Shown here piece after piece: positions 24,901-36,319 of a stretch of DNA of 64,000 nucleotides. The DNA is taken from contig CATOGU010000233.1 of the NCBI GenBank assembly GCA_951799445.1, positions 1 to 64,000 of the forward strand, given 5' to 3'. Position 1 is the first letter of the stretch. Every line of letters begins with the position of its first letter. The stretch is from Pseudisothecium myosuroides. Its lineage: Eukaryota; Streptophyta; Bryopsida; Hypnales; Lembophyllaceae. The position numbers and the translations under genes are program-made. Under the pieces are notes generated by a model that did no database searches, had not been told where the DNA came from, and saw only the letters and a program-made list of their open reading frames with translations.

Positions 24901-27900
24901 TGACATTTGGGATTGGGTTCCACAAACTAGTACAGGGTTCCGATTATTTCCTTGATTTTTCATTCGCCCACAAAAAAAGAAATAATTGTGCGAGAATTTC
25001 ATTCCCACATGGATTCGACATGTGGTGACTATTTACAACTTGCTTATTTTCTTGATTTCCCTAATTGCCAACAAATTGCATGAAATTTGGGATTGGGCTC
25101 CACAAACTAATACGGGGTTCCAGTTATTTCCTTGATTTTTCATTCACACACAAAAAAAGAAATAATTGTGCGAGAATTTCATTCCCACATGGATTCGACA
25201 TGTGGTGACTATTTACACCTTACACATTTTCTTGATTTCTCTAATTGCCAACAAACTGCATGACATTTGGGATTGGGTTCCACAAATTAGTACAGGGTTC
25301 CGATTATTTCCTTGATTTTTCATTCACCCATAAAAATTGAAATAGTTGTGCGAGAATATCATTCCCACATGGATTCGACATGTGGGGACTATTTACAACT
25401 TGCACATTTTTTTGATTTCCCTAATTGCCAACAAATTGCATGAAATTTGGGGTTGGGTTCCACAAACTAGTACGGGGTTCCAGTTATTTCCTTGATTTTT
25501 CATTCACCCACAAAAATAGAAATAATTGTGTGAGAATTTCATTGCCACATGGATTCGACATGTGGCGACTTTTTACAACTTGCACATTTTTTTGATTTCC
25601 CTAATTGCCAACAAATTGCATGAAATTTGGGGTTGGGTTCCACAAACTAGTACGGGGTTCCAGTTATTTCCTTGATTTTTCATTCACCCACAAAAATAGA
25701 AATAATTGTGTGAGAATTTCATTGCCACATGGATTCGACATGTGGGGACTATTTACAACTTGCACATTTTTTTGATTTCCCTAATTGCCAACAAATTGCA
25801 TGAAATTTGGGGTTGGGTTCCACAAACTAGTACGGGGTTCCAGTTATTTCCTTGATTTTTCATTCACCCACAAAAATAGAAATAACTGTGTGAGAATTTC
25901 ATTGCCACATGGATTCGACATGTGGCGACTTTTTACAACTTGTAAATTTTTTTGATTTCCCTAATTGCCAACAAATTGTATGAAATTTGGAATTGGGTTC
26001 CACAAACTACAAGGTTCCAGTTATTCCGTTCATTTTTCATTCGCCCACAAAAATTGAAATTATGGGCGAAGAATTTAATCCCCACATGGATTTGACCTGT
26101 GGGGACTATTTACAACTTGCACATTTTCTTGATTTTCCTAATTGCCAAGAAATTGCATGTCATTTCGGGTTGGGCTCCACAATTTAGTACAGGTTCCTGT
26201 TATTTCCTTGATTTCTCATTTACCCACAAAAAAAGAATTAATTGTGCGAGAATTTCATTCCCACATGGACTTGACATGTGGTGACTATTTACAACTTGCA
26301 CATTTTCTTGATTTTCCTAATTGCCAACAAATTGCATGTCATTTCGGGTTGAGCTCCACAAACTAGTACAGGGCTGCAGTTATACCCTTGATTTTTCATG
26401 CACCCACAAAAATAGAAATAATTGTACGAGAATTTTACTCTCACATGGATTCGACATGTGGGGACTATTAACAACTTGCGCATTTTTTAGAAACCCCCAA
26501 TTGCCAACAAATTGCATCACAATTGTTATTGGGTTCCACAAACTAGTACAGGGTTCCGATTATTTCCTTGATTTTTCATTCACCCATAAAAATAGAAATA
26601 GTTGTGCGAGAATTTCATTCCCACATGGATTCGACATATGGGGACTATTTACAACTTGCACATTTTTTTGATTTTCCTAACTACCAACAAATTGCATGAC
26701 ATTTGGGATTGGGCTCCACAAACTAGTACAGGGTTCCGATTATTTCCTTGATTTTTCATTCACCCATAAAAATAGAAATAGTTGTGCGAGAATTTCATTC
26801 CCACATGGATTCGACATGTTGGGACTATTTACAACTTGCACATTTTTTTGATTTCCCTAATTGCCAAGAAATTGCATGAAATTTGGGGTTGGGTTCCACA
26901 AACTAGTACGGGGTTCCAGTTATTTCCTTGATTTTTCATTCACCCACAAAAATAGAAATAATTGTGCGAGAATTTCATTCCCACATGGATTCGACATGTG
27001 GTGACTATTTACAACTTGTACATAGTTTGATTTCCCTAATTGCCAACAAATTGTATGAAATTTGGGGTTGGGCTCCACAAACTAGTACGGGGTTCCTGTT
27101 ATTTCCTTGATTTTTCATTCGCCCACAAAAGTTGAAATTATTGGGCAAAAATTTAATCCCCATATGGATTTGACATGTGGGGACTATTTACAACTTTCAC
27201 ATTTTCTTGATTTTCCTAATTGCCAACAAATTGCATGACATTTGGGTTTGGGCTCCACAAACTGGTACAGGTTCCAGTTATACCCTTGATTATTCATTCA
27301 CCCACAGAAATAGAAATAATTGTGCGAGAATTTACTCTCACATGGATTCGACATGTGGGGACTATTAACAACTTGCAGATTTTTTAAAAAACCCCAATTG
27401 CCAACAAATTGCATCACATTTGTTATTGGGTTCCACAAACTAGAGCGTTCCAGTTATTCCCTTCATTTTTCATTCACCCACAGAAATAGAAACAATTGTA
27501 CAAGAATTTTACTCTCACATGGATTCGACATGTGGGGACTATTTACAAGTTGCACATTTTTTAGAAACCCCCAGTTGCCAACAAATTGCATGACATTTGG
27601 GATTGGGTTCCACAAACTAGTACAGGGTTCCAGTTATTTCCTTGATTTTTCATTCACCCACAAAAATAGAAATAATTGTGCGAGAATTTCATTCCCTCAT
27701 GGATTCGACATGTGGTGACTATTTACAACTTGCACAGTTTCTTGATTTTCCTAATTGCCAACAAATTGCATGACATTTGGGGTTGGGTTCCACAAACTAG
27801 TACAGGGTTCCGATTATTTCCTTGATTTTTCATTCACCCACAAAAATAGAAATAATTGTGCGAGAATTTCATTCCCACATGGATTCGACATATGGTGACT

Positions 27901-30398
27901 ATTTACAACTTGTACATTTTTTTGATTTCCCTAATTCCCAACAAATTGCATGAAATTTGAGATTGGGTTCCACAAACTACAGGGTACCAGTTAATCTGTT
28001 CATTTTTCATTCGCCCACAAAAATTGAAATTATGGGGCAAGAATTTAAACCCCACATGGATTTGACATGTGGGGACTATTTACAACTTGCACATTTTGTT
28101 GATTTCCCTAATTGCCAACAAATTACATGACATTTGGGATTGGGCTCCACAAACTAGTACACGGTTCCAGTTGTTCCTTTGATTTTTTATTCACTCACAA
28201 AAATAGAAATAATTGTGCGAGAATTTCATTCCCACATGGATTCGACATGTGGTGACTATTTACAACTTGCACATTTTTTCGATTTCCCTAATTGCCAACA
28301 AATTGCATGACATTTGGGATTGGGTTCCACAAACTAGTACAGGGTTCGAGTTATTTCCTTGATTTTTCATTCACCCACAAAAATAGAAATAATTGTGCGA
28401 GAATTTCATTCCCACATGGATTCGACATGTGGTGACTATTTACAACTTGTACATTTTTTTGATTTCCCTAATTGCCAACAAATTGCATGAAATTTGGAAT
28501 TGGGTTCCACAAACTACAGGGTTCCAGCTAATCTGTTCATTTTTCATTCGCCCACAAAAATTGAAATTATGGGGCAAGAATTTAAACCCCACATGGATTT
28601 GACATGTGGGGACTATTTACAACTTGCACATTTTTTAGAAACCCCCAATTGCCAACAAATTGCATGACATTTGGGATTGGGTTCCACAAACTAGTACAGG
28701 GTTCCAGTTATTTCCATGATTTTTCATTCACCCACAAAAATAGAAATAATTGTGCGGGAATTTCATTCCCTCATGGATTCGACATGTGGTGACTATTTAC
28801 AACTTGCACATTTTCTTGATTTCCCTAATTGCCAACAAATTGCATAACATTTGGGGTTGGGTTCCACAAACTAGTACAGGGTTCCGATTATTTCCTTGAT
28901 TTTTCATTCACTCACAAAAATAGAAATAATTGTGCGAGAATTTCATTCCCACATGGATTCGACATGTGGTGACTATTTACAACTTGCACATTTTTTAGAA
29001 ACCCCCCAGTTGCCAAGAAATTGCATGACATTTGGGATTGGGTTCCACAAACTAGTACAGGGTTCCAGTTATTTCCTTGATTTCTCATTCACCTACAAAA
29101 ATAGAAATAATTGTGCGAGAATTTCATTCCCACATGGATTCGACATGTGGGGACTATTTAACACTTGCACATTTTTTAGAATCCCCCAGTTGCCAACAAA
29201 TTGCAGGACATTTGGGATTGGGTTCCACAAACTAGTACAGGGTTCCGATTATTTCCTTGATTTTTCATTCATCCACAAAAAAAGAAATAATTGTGCGAGA
29301 ATTTGATTCCCACATGGATTCGACATGTGGTGACTATTTACAACTTGCACATTTTCTTGATTTCCCTAATTGCCAACAAATTGCATGAAATTTGGGATTG
29401 GGTTCCACAAACTAGTACAGGGTTCCAGTTATTTCCTTGATTTTTCATTCACGCACAAAAATAGAAATAATGGTGCGCAAATTTCATTGCCACATGGATT
29501 TGACATGTGGGGACTATTTAAAACTTGCACATTTTTTCGATTTCCCTAATTGCCAACAAATTGCATGACATTTGGGATTGGGCTCCACATACTAGTACAG
29601 GCTTTCAGTTATTCCCTTCATTTTTCATTCACCCACAAAAATAGAATTAATTGTGTGAGAATTTCATTCCCACATGGATTCGACATGTAGGGACTATTTA
29701 CAACTTGCACATTTTTTAGAATCCCCCAGTTGCCAACAAATTGCATGACATTTGGGGTTGGGTTCCACAAACTAGTACAGGGTTCCGATTATTTCCTTGA
29801 TTTTTCATTCACCCACAAAAAAAGAAATAATTGTGCGAGAATTTCATTCCCATATGGATTCGGCATGTGGTGACTATTTACAACTTGCACATTTTCTTGA
29901 TTTCCCTAATTGCGAACAAATTGCATGACATTTGGGGTTGGGTTCCACAAACTAGTACAGGGCTGCAGTTATACTCTTGATTTTTCATGCACCCACAAAA
30001 ATAGAAATAATTGTACGAGAATTTCATTCCCACATAGATTTGACATAAGGGGACTATTTACAACTTGCACATTCTTTAGAATCCCCCAGTTGCCAACAAA
30101 TTGCATGACATTTGGGGTTGGGCTCCACAAACTAGTGCAGGGTTCCAGTTATTTCCTTGATTTTTCATTCACCCACAAAAATAGAAATAATTGTGCGAAA
30201 ATTTCATTCTCACATGGATTCGATATGTGGGGACTATTTACAACTTGCACATTTTTTAGAAACCCCCAATTGCCAACAAATTGCATAACATTTGGGATTG
30301 GGTTCCACAAACTACAGCGTTCCAGTTATTCCCTTGATTTTTCATTCACCCTTAGAAATAGAAATAACTGTGCGAGAATTTCATTCCCACATGGATTC

Positions 30399-31260
30399 TT
30401 GCTTTTGGAAGAAAAAAAAGACACACTGTAGATGGTTTATGTAAAATGACACAAAAATGTTGTGGTCCTTTAAGAAGGATTATTGTTGTGCTTTTATGGG
30501 TGCAAATGTAATCCTTATTTCCTACGTGGTCAAAAAAGTTTCCTTTAATGTCATGGAACGATGAATGAACCATTAGCCACGTGTAGCAGTTGTATGGTAT
30601 TCATTGAATTCATAAAATGTGGACTCTTCAACCCAATTCCAACCTTTTGAACCCCAACTCCACACTAAGTGTAATTTCTACTAATTAATCCCTTTTGTCT
30701 CGAAATGATACCGTTTTTTTTTTTAACATTTACAAAGGAAATACTACGGTAGTATTATTCTGAGAGGAGGGAAGTATGTAGCATGCAAGAGAATAAAATG
30801 AAGGCTTGAACCAAGGATCCCATTTAGTAAGGTATGCTTGCTTTTGTAGTCTCAATAGGTGCATATTTCTATTGCCCAATACAGTACCGTACTGGTAGTT
30901 TCTATGTACAAAAAATTCCTATTGTTTAGATTCCACTAGTGGTGTTATTATTTTGGAGGACATTTGATGGTTCAAATGTGCTCTTATGATGTCATTTTTT
31001 CACATTATTTTTTGAAACTTTTTTCAAAATAGGATATTATATTGTTTTTTTGGAAACATGATTTTTACTTCACAATCAATGCTTGAGAGCAAAAGTTATG
31101 CCACACAAAGCTCTACCAAAGCTCTACCAAGATTTCGTTTTAAATTACAGCATTGAACAAATACGACGAGGATCGAGCAGTTGTAAGCAGCTGGACTGGC
31201 CTACAGCTGGACCAAACAAAAATGTGCATAAATTTAGAAAAGGAATGAGGCATTTAGGGG
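30399..31260. other. Right flank of satellite, no recognisable gene
   Basis: The satellite stops after ATGGATTC at 30398 and unrelated AT-rich DNA follows. An 11-bp direct duplication (AAAGCTCTACC twice) lies near 31110. The last 15 bases before the next element (GGCATTTAGGGGTTAA) look like the outer end of the TTAA-flanked family found at 36-59 kb. Confidence 0.5.
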
Positions 31261-31264
31261 TTAA

Positions 31265-32526
31265 CCCCTCACCGCCCAAGGTCAAACGCAGTGCAAAGAT
31301 GCCTGTGTCGGACCCGAGCGGAACTTTTTTTGTAGCGCGACCTCGGCGTGGAATTGGGTGGCTTCACCACACAGATTGCAAGAAGCCTTCAAGGCGGGGC
31401 CACTGAAATCATCTGATGGGATTTCGACCGTGCGGATTTTCAACAGATTGGCTTAGATCTTGAGGCAAAAACAAAACTTTACAAACTTTGCCCGCCCGCC
31501 AGGGTACTTTATGATTTCTGACAACCGCGCTGATTGACGGATGGAGCCCAAAATTGGTGGGTATCTTCTCAGACTGCAAATGAACGACGGAACCAAATTT
31601 TGTTGCCAGGCGTATAGTGCAGAAGCTCAATTCATAGCTTCAAATGAGGGACGGAGCAGGCTTTCCTTCCGACGGCACCGGTTCGGTCTGGCGTCGATGA
31701 CCGCGTAGCACCGGTCGACTGAACAACTCAAACTGGGCGATGGCGCAGGCGAATGTCTGACAAAGAAAACGTCGAGGACCAGCGATAGAAAAGGAACCGC
31801 ACTCATGGAAATTGCACAACAGAGATGACGCCAATGCAAAGACGAATTCAAGCAAGGTACTCAGAGTGTGGCCGCAACTCAAAACTCCATAAAATGTGCC
31901 ACGAAGGATACGAGTCCAATAAAAAAAGCCCTATGAAATTGCGACAGTCCACCACAGCGCCACAGACAGTACGCCCAATCTGCACATCCCTTACCAATAA
32001 CAACAACCTCGACTCAACGCCCTCACGGCAACCACACTGGGAATGCGCGTTATTCCTAAAACTGAAGACGTTGCTGGAGGTCACGGCTCCACCCTTGAGT
32101 GAAGTTCCTCTTCCACTCGCGCCCCTGCCTGAGCCACACTACAATGCCCTTGTCTCCCTCAACATTTCGCCACTACACCAAGCGCCACTAAAATCGTAGC
32201 AATCAAAACAACCCCTATTTCACAGAGTACCGCACTCCCTCTCCTCCGGATGCATCCGAGGCCAACGGTCTGCGACAGCCTATGGCCGGTCAGAATTCGG
32301 AAATCCAGTACAAACAGCCATGTCCGATGTTTACCCTCTCTCCAATCCGCAACCTCTCTCTCACGGATTGTACTCCATCTAACTCCGGCAATCGCACTGC
32401 CCTATGCCTGACTCCCATCGCACCCTAAAGCCTAATCGCGCCAACCAAATCCCTCTCCCAACGCCGCATTGAGACCGTTTTTTCAATCTGCAGTGGACAC
32501 TTTTGGTCACCCTGGGCGGTGAGGGG
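31265..32526. mobile_element. TTAA-flanked inverted-repeat transposon (piggyBac-like, non-autonomous), 1262 bp
   Basis: The left end TTAA-CCCCTCACCGCCCAAGGT (from 31261) is matched by the reverse complement of the right end, CCCCTCACCGCCCAGGGT-TTAA (to 32530): 17 of 18 terminal positions agree. Both ends are flanked by TTAA. TTAA target sites and termini starting with a run of C are typical of the piggyBac superfamily. The interior is GC-richer than its flanks and has no transposase-like ORF, so the element must be mobilised in trans. Assignment to piggyBac rests only on termini and target site. Confidence 0.8.
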
Positions 32527-32840
32527 TTAAAGAAGTCTCTCACACTGATGAGAGGTACAAAACCATTCTAATAAATTTCACGAAGTAGATGACAGCCAAG
32601 CTGTCCATTTTGTAACCTCAGAAATCTTCGTACACTCTTGCAAACTAAGGCCAGTAAGTCCCAATTAGACTCAGTTATGCATAATGCGGTATCTGTTGGG
32701 CAATTACTTGAACAAAACCTAAATCAGTTTCTCACTTTCACCCTCCAGCAGCACAATCTCGTCTGCATTCTGAGCATGTGTTACCTGTATTGCACTTGGT
32801 TTGGTGCCAAGTCAGCCCTAGCGTTGAATGGATAAGACTT

Positions 32841-32846
32841 TTTATT
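32841..32846 (-). terminator. AATAAA polyadenylation signal of the 32862-34599 gene
   Basis: Minus-strand AATAAA (TTCAATAAAAAGTC) 15 bases past the stop codon; the 3' untranslated region would be short. Confidence 0.5.
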
Positions 32847-32861
32847 GAATTTCATGGAGCA

Positions 32862-34599
32862 TCATGAGGCTCTCTTCTCCCGAAGAAGACAGTGAGCACA
32901 ACTACTCAACCAAGTCCGTGCTCTCTTCGAGCAGAATGCAATCTGCGTCGGCTGGATCGTCTCCCCACGACGACGAAACTGAAAAGCTAACGCCTGTCCC
33001 TGACGTTGAGGAATACAGGAAGGGCCGATCACGATGTCGAAGTCATGCTTCGCATCATACTCAAAGAGATTTCCATTACAGAAGCTCAGCCAGTCTGCAT
33101 CAGGAAACTGAAACCACCGCACAACAAATGGAGCACCGCCATCTGGGGGAGCTCGATCGCCATGGAGGATGTCGACTGGGACCATAAATGCAAGAACGCT
33201 AACTGCATCACCTGCGTACAATCGTGGATGGTTATGGAGCGGATGCTCAAACGCATGACCTAAGTCATTAGACACATAAAATGTCGGCCCAACGGAAAAC
33301 TCGTTCCTCCTACTCGGTGGAGCAATGCCCTTCTGGCAAAACCTCTCCCATGAGGATGCACGTAGACCATGGTAGAGGGTAACATCCTGAATGCGATCCT
33401 CCAAAGGATCATAGTGACGAAATGAAAGATTTGACGTCATCACATGATCAAGAAACATCAATGATCGCTCTCCGATGGTAATCCTCCTCCGAACTCGCTC
33501 CTCTCTGGTAGGAAGCTTCTCCGGGGTCACAAAGGCTGGGAGTCGAATGTCAACCGTCAAAAGTCCCTCAAAAAACACACCCAAAGGTACAACAGGAGAA
33601 AACGATCCACCTCGCCGTCCTCGCCGTCCTCGCCGTCCTCGCCGTCCTTGCCACTGTGCTGGGCCTCCTCTAGCACTAGATGTCCCCTCATCCCGAGGCT
33701 GATGACCAGATCGCTGAGGTGTAACACTAGATGTCCCCTCATCACAAGCGCAACGCTGAACTATAATATCGATGACATCGTCCAACACCCGCAGACCAAA
33801 TATGCCGTAGCCACCACGGAGAAAGTACTCAATGCCCAGTACTGAGTCCTGAACCTCCTCATAGACCTCCATGACCTCCGCAACCACCAAAGTAGAGAAG
33901 TACTTTAATAAAAAGTACTTCAAGACATCCTTTGAAGCATCAAATGAAGTGCGGTCCACATCTGCATTCAAATCCTGCTCAATGGATTGCAATGCACCAG
34001 TGGAAGTGGGAGGAGGGTCATCTATGAGGTAAAAGTAGCTAGAAGCCAAGTAGTCCTTCTCTACTTCTCTACTAAAGGGAAACGGGATCTACACACCACA
34101 ACACAACAATAAAAAAATCAATTTACTATAATCTGTATCAAGTCTATACGTTAATATCTAAATGTTCTCAATATAAACCTCACAAATCCAAGATGTAATA
34201 TCATCACATCTTTCTAGGTGTTTGTAATATGATAGAGTCTGTCTATCATAATCCAATCACAACCATCAACACACACAGGGCATAGGGCATAATCCAATCA
34301 CAAGCATCAGATACACACAGGGCACAGGGCATTGAAATGAATACCTCAGTCAAACCTTCCGCCATCTCTCGATGCTCGACATGTCCAGGCTTAACCACGA
34401 GACATTCCTCCACCTGCGCTCCAAATACCAAACCCTAAAATCATCAGCACCAATCCTCACCAAAAAACTCCAACATCTTTGCATTTTGATCATAGAACAA
34501 AACTTCAAATACAAAAAATTCTTCATTTTCAAAATCGCTTACTTCCTGACGCTGCTCTTTGTCTGTGGAGAGATTGGCCTCCAACTCCTCTAGACTCAT
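32862..34599 (-). CDS. Protein with DUF3990/ADP-ribosyltransferase-like C-terminal domain, 3 exons, 457 aa
   Basis: Exons on the minus strand are 34599-34543 (19 codons, MSLEELEANLSTDKEQRQE, donor GTAAGC), 34434-34345 (30 codons, donor GTATTC) and 34088-32862 (408 codons plus TGA); all junctions are phase 0 with AG acceptors. Residues 1-160 are acidic and helical and unrecognised (LKYFLLKYFSTLVVAEVMEV). Residues 165-212 are low-complexity, with two RDEGTSS copies and a GRRGRRGRR run. The C-terminal half contains LYHG (287-290), FSVGPTFYVSNDLGHAFEHP (313-332), DFDIVIGPSC (398-407) and QIAFCSKRA (431-439). This order (YHG, then G-x-x-FYVS/T-x-D...A, then YDxVxGP, then QxxFxS) resembles DUF3990-type members of the ADP-ribosyltransferase fold, known mainly from bacteria and fungi. 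Activity cannot be claimed: the usual second catalytic glutamate is not obvious and Q431 sits near that place. This is the only long intact gene in the window. The family assignment is from memory of motifs and is moderate. Confidence 0.65.
33611..33650. repeat. 9-bp coding microsatellite (CTCGCCGTC)n
   Basis: Four to five tandem copies of CTCGCCGTC, encoding on the minus strand the GRRGRRGRRGRR linker of the ART-like protein. Confidence 0.9.
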
Positions 34600-35141
34600 C
34601 TTGTCACCAACCTGGGAGCACAAACGACATCAAACGCTCCATCCCGCGTCCACAACACACGCATCGACCACACGAGCCAAATCGTCCACCCTAACAAACC
34701 CCAAAAAATCTGAAGAAGAATTCCGATCCAAGACACCACCGCAAATTGCGACCAATTCCTTCCCCATGAAACCCTAAGAAACCAAACCACGCACGACGAT
34801 GTCGGAGCATACCCTAAAAGGAGCACTTCCCAGTCCGAGATTGCACAGCCCCTGAATTCAATCGCGGCGACCTCCGAAAATCGTTTCACCACCTACACTC
34901 GCACACCAAACCACCAGTCAAACAGAAGAAAAGCTAAATCGCGTAAAGTTCCATTGTAAACTAATCTTCAACCACCTCTTATATTAAGAAATAGCAACCG
35001 CGCGTTCTGAAATTTGAAAGCTTATGTGCAACTACCAAGTCGCCAACTCTACCGTCGTTTTCTCTCTTCCGATACTGCAATTAGAAACTTGAAACTCGTC
35101 ATTGGAATAAAAGAGAGTAAAAACAATGAGTCTGAACTTAC
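34600..35141 (-). other. Leader region between the ART-like gene and the SF3B5 exon
   Basis: No second gene is visible. A TGCTCCCAG acceptor lies 13 bases upstream of the start codon at 34599, so a 5' untranslated exon may be spliced on. Splicing from the SF3B5 donor at 35141 to this acceptor would run into a stop within six codons, so an in-frame fusion is not supported. Confidence 0.35.
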
Positions 35142-35227
35142 AAGCGATTAACATCAGCGTGGCCGGTGCCGACATACTTGGCCTGTAAGTGCTCAAGTTG
35201 ACTGTTGATGTTGAACCTATCACTGGC
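35142..35227 (-). pseudogene. SF3B5: Orphan exon of splicing factor SF3B5 (SF3b10)
   Basis: Between an acceptor (TCTGGCAG) and a strong donor (GTAAGTTC), the minus strand encodes ASDRFNINSQ followed by LEHLQAKYVGTGHADVNR. This is the near-invariant N-terminal part of SF3B5, the ~10-kDa subunit of the SF3b complex of U2 snRNP; plant proteins begin MQ-ASDRFNINSQLEHLQ. The exon boundary before AS fits a first exon ending ATGCAG, but no ATGCAG/GT is visible upstream. The remaining two thirds of the protein (EW...RDSY, IGHY, AIAENES, MQKML) is not found downstream before the ART-like gene. It is thus a truncated copy or a transposed fragment; a distant exon beyond the window is impossible on this strand without crossing the ART-like gene. 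Confidence 0.85.
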
Positions 35228-35229
35228 CT

Positions 35230-35930
35230 GCCAGACACCAAATAACAAAATTAAAACGACAGTACATCGATTCCGTTCTTGTGGTTCAGAGGAATCAAAA
35301 GAAGAATTGAAAGCCAAGAAACAGAGAAGGCAGGGTAAAAATTAAAACAACGAAAAATTAAAACTAGATTCACTGTAGATACTCAGACCCCTGCGAAAGC
35401 AGGCGGACAGCCACGTTCCCACCTATTTCCTCCCTGCATCTCTCGCACACTTCAATCATACAAAGTAAACGGACGTAAAGGTCAACATGCAGATCGATCC
35501 CACAGATCCTACAGTCGAAAACGTACAATCACCGCAGAGTCCACAACTACATCATGAAGGAAAAACCAGAACGCAGAACCTTAGCGATTCCGTTCCTCAA
35601 TCATACCGAATACGAATCCATCATCGCTTCTTTTGGAATGAATTCGACTACAAAAACCGGGACAAATACACCAAAAAAGAAATGCGCCGATGCTTACAGT
35701 TGAAACATAAACTCGCTTGCACTAACAAAAGAAAATTACTAAAAGCAAACTACAAGTGAACTCACATCGGCGCATGCAAGAGAAAAGCAGGGGAAAACAA
35801 GAGACAAATGCGGCAATGCAGGTAGTTAGCAATGCAATGCAATGTCAGAATTTAAAGCTGCGACATCATGAAGGAGCATTCAGCAAATGGCACTGACATG
35901 AAAATTCATGAACATGGAAACAAAAAAAAA
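35230..35930. other. Region upstream of SF3B5 exon, no firm exon
   Basis: AT-rich with scattered possible splice signals. A minus-strand ATGCAG occurs near 35435 but is followed by GG rather than a GT donor. A plus-strand 90-codon frame at 35487-35759 has no recognisable features. Confidence 0.3.
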
Positions 35931-35934
35931 AAAA

Positions 35935-35996
35935 AAAAGAATAGATAAATGGATCGGTACCGAGTGCCGGAGAGCTCCGGAGGAGAGATACAGAGC

Positions 35997-36029
<33 letters not shown>

Positions 36030-36115
36030 CACGAATGCCGAGGGCGGAAATGGGGAGGGGAAATAGGGGGAGACGACGAGGGAAATTAGGGTTCGGGACG
36101 GGAGAAACAAGAAAT
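35935..36115 (-). promoter_or_regulatory. CT-rich leader/promoter-like region with telo-box and (GA)n
   Basis: Read on the minus strand this contains GAACCCTAATTTCC (a telo-box-like AACCCTAA), a long CT-rich run and a (CT)n microsatellite (36004-36029 on the plus strand), followed by a GTACCG donor-like site. Telo-box plus CT-rich leader is typical of plant housekeeping promoters and fits the original promoter of the SF3B5 copy. No expression evidence is available. Confidence 0.4.
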
Positions 36116-36319
36116 TAGTGCAGGATTACCGACGAGATTAGAAGGCAATTAACTTAGTGTTAAAAATGGAAAGCTAAGTAGAGACCCGAAAGCCAAAGTA
36201 ATGGGCTATATGCAAAGGCTTGTTTGGGAGTGCACATGAAGGGCTACTTATATGTGGAGTTTAGCTAAAGGTGGACTTTTAGGATAGGGTGACAATTCGT
36301 AGTTGTGTAGGCAGTTTAA

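Larger units (their letters stand above)
11321..30398. repeat. ~180-bp satellite array, about 106 monomers (candidate centromeric satellite)
   Basis: The block CATTCACCCACAAAAATAG recurs every 180 bp (at 11341, 11521, 11701, 11881 and onwards), with some 174-178-bp monomers caused by small deletions beside ACTAGTACAGGG. The array fills 19,078 bp without interruption. Each monomer contains an inverted repeat CCCACATG-n7-CATGTGGG. Two main variants differ after TGCACATTTT: one continues TTAGAAACCCCC, the other CTTGATTTCCCTAA. Further diagnostic variants are TATGGGGCAAGAATTTAA, GAATTTTACTCTCACATGG and AACTAGAGCGTTCC. Because 180 is divisible by three, some monomer runs are open in one frame and give repetitive pseudo-ORFs of up to 225 codons; these are not genes. 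Nucleosome-scale monomer length, head-to-tail order and dyads match plant centromeric satellites; the centromeric role is inference. Confidence 0.95.

Noticed and set aside
11321..30398. CRISPR-like array of regularly spaced repeats
   Set aside because: The whole 180-bp unit repeats with no unique spacers, no cas genes are present, and the context is eukaryotic.
31083..31406. 107-codon plus-strand frame crossing 31261
   Set aside because: It spans the boundary of the TTAA element and has no recognisable sequence, so it is a chance frame.
34049..34049. Start of the ART-like protein at 34049
   Set aside because: The codon there is TTG. The upstream frame is open to an AG acceptor at 34089-34090, and two in-phase upstream exons supply an ATG at 34599.
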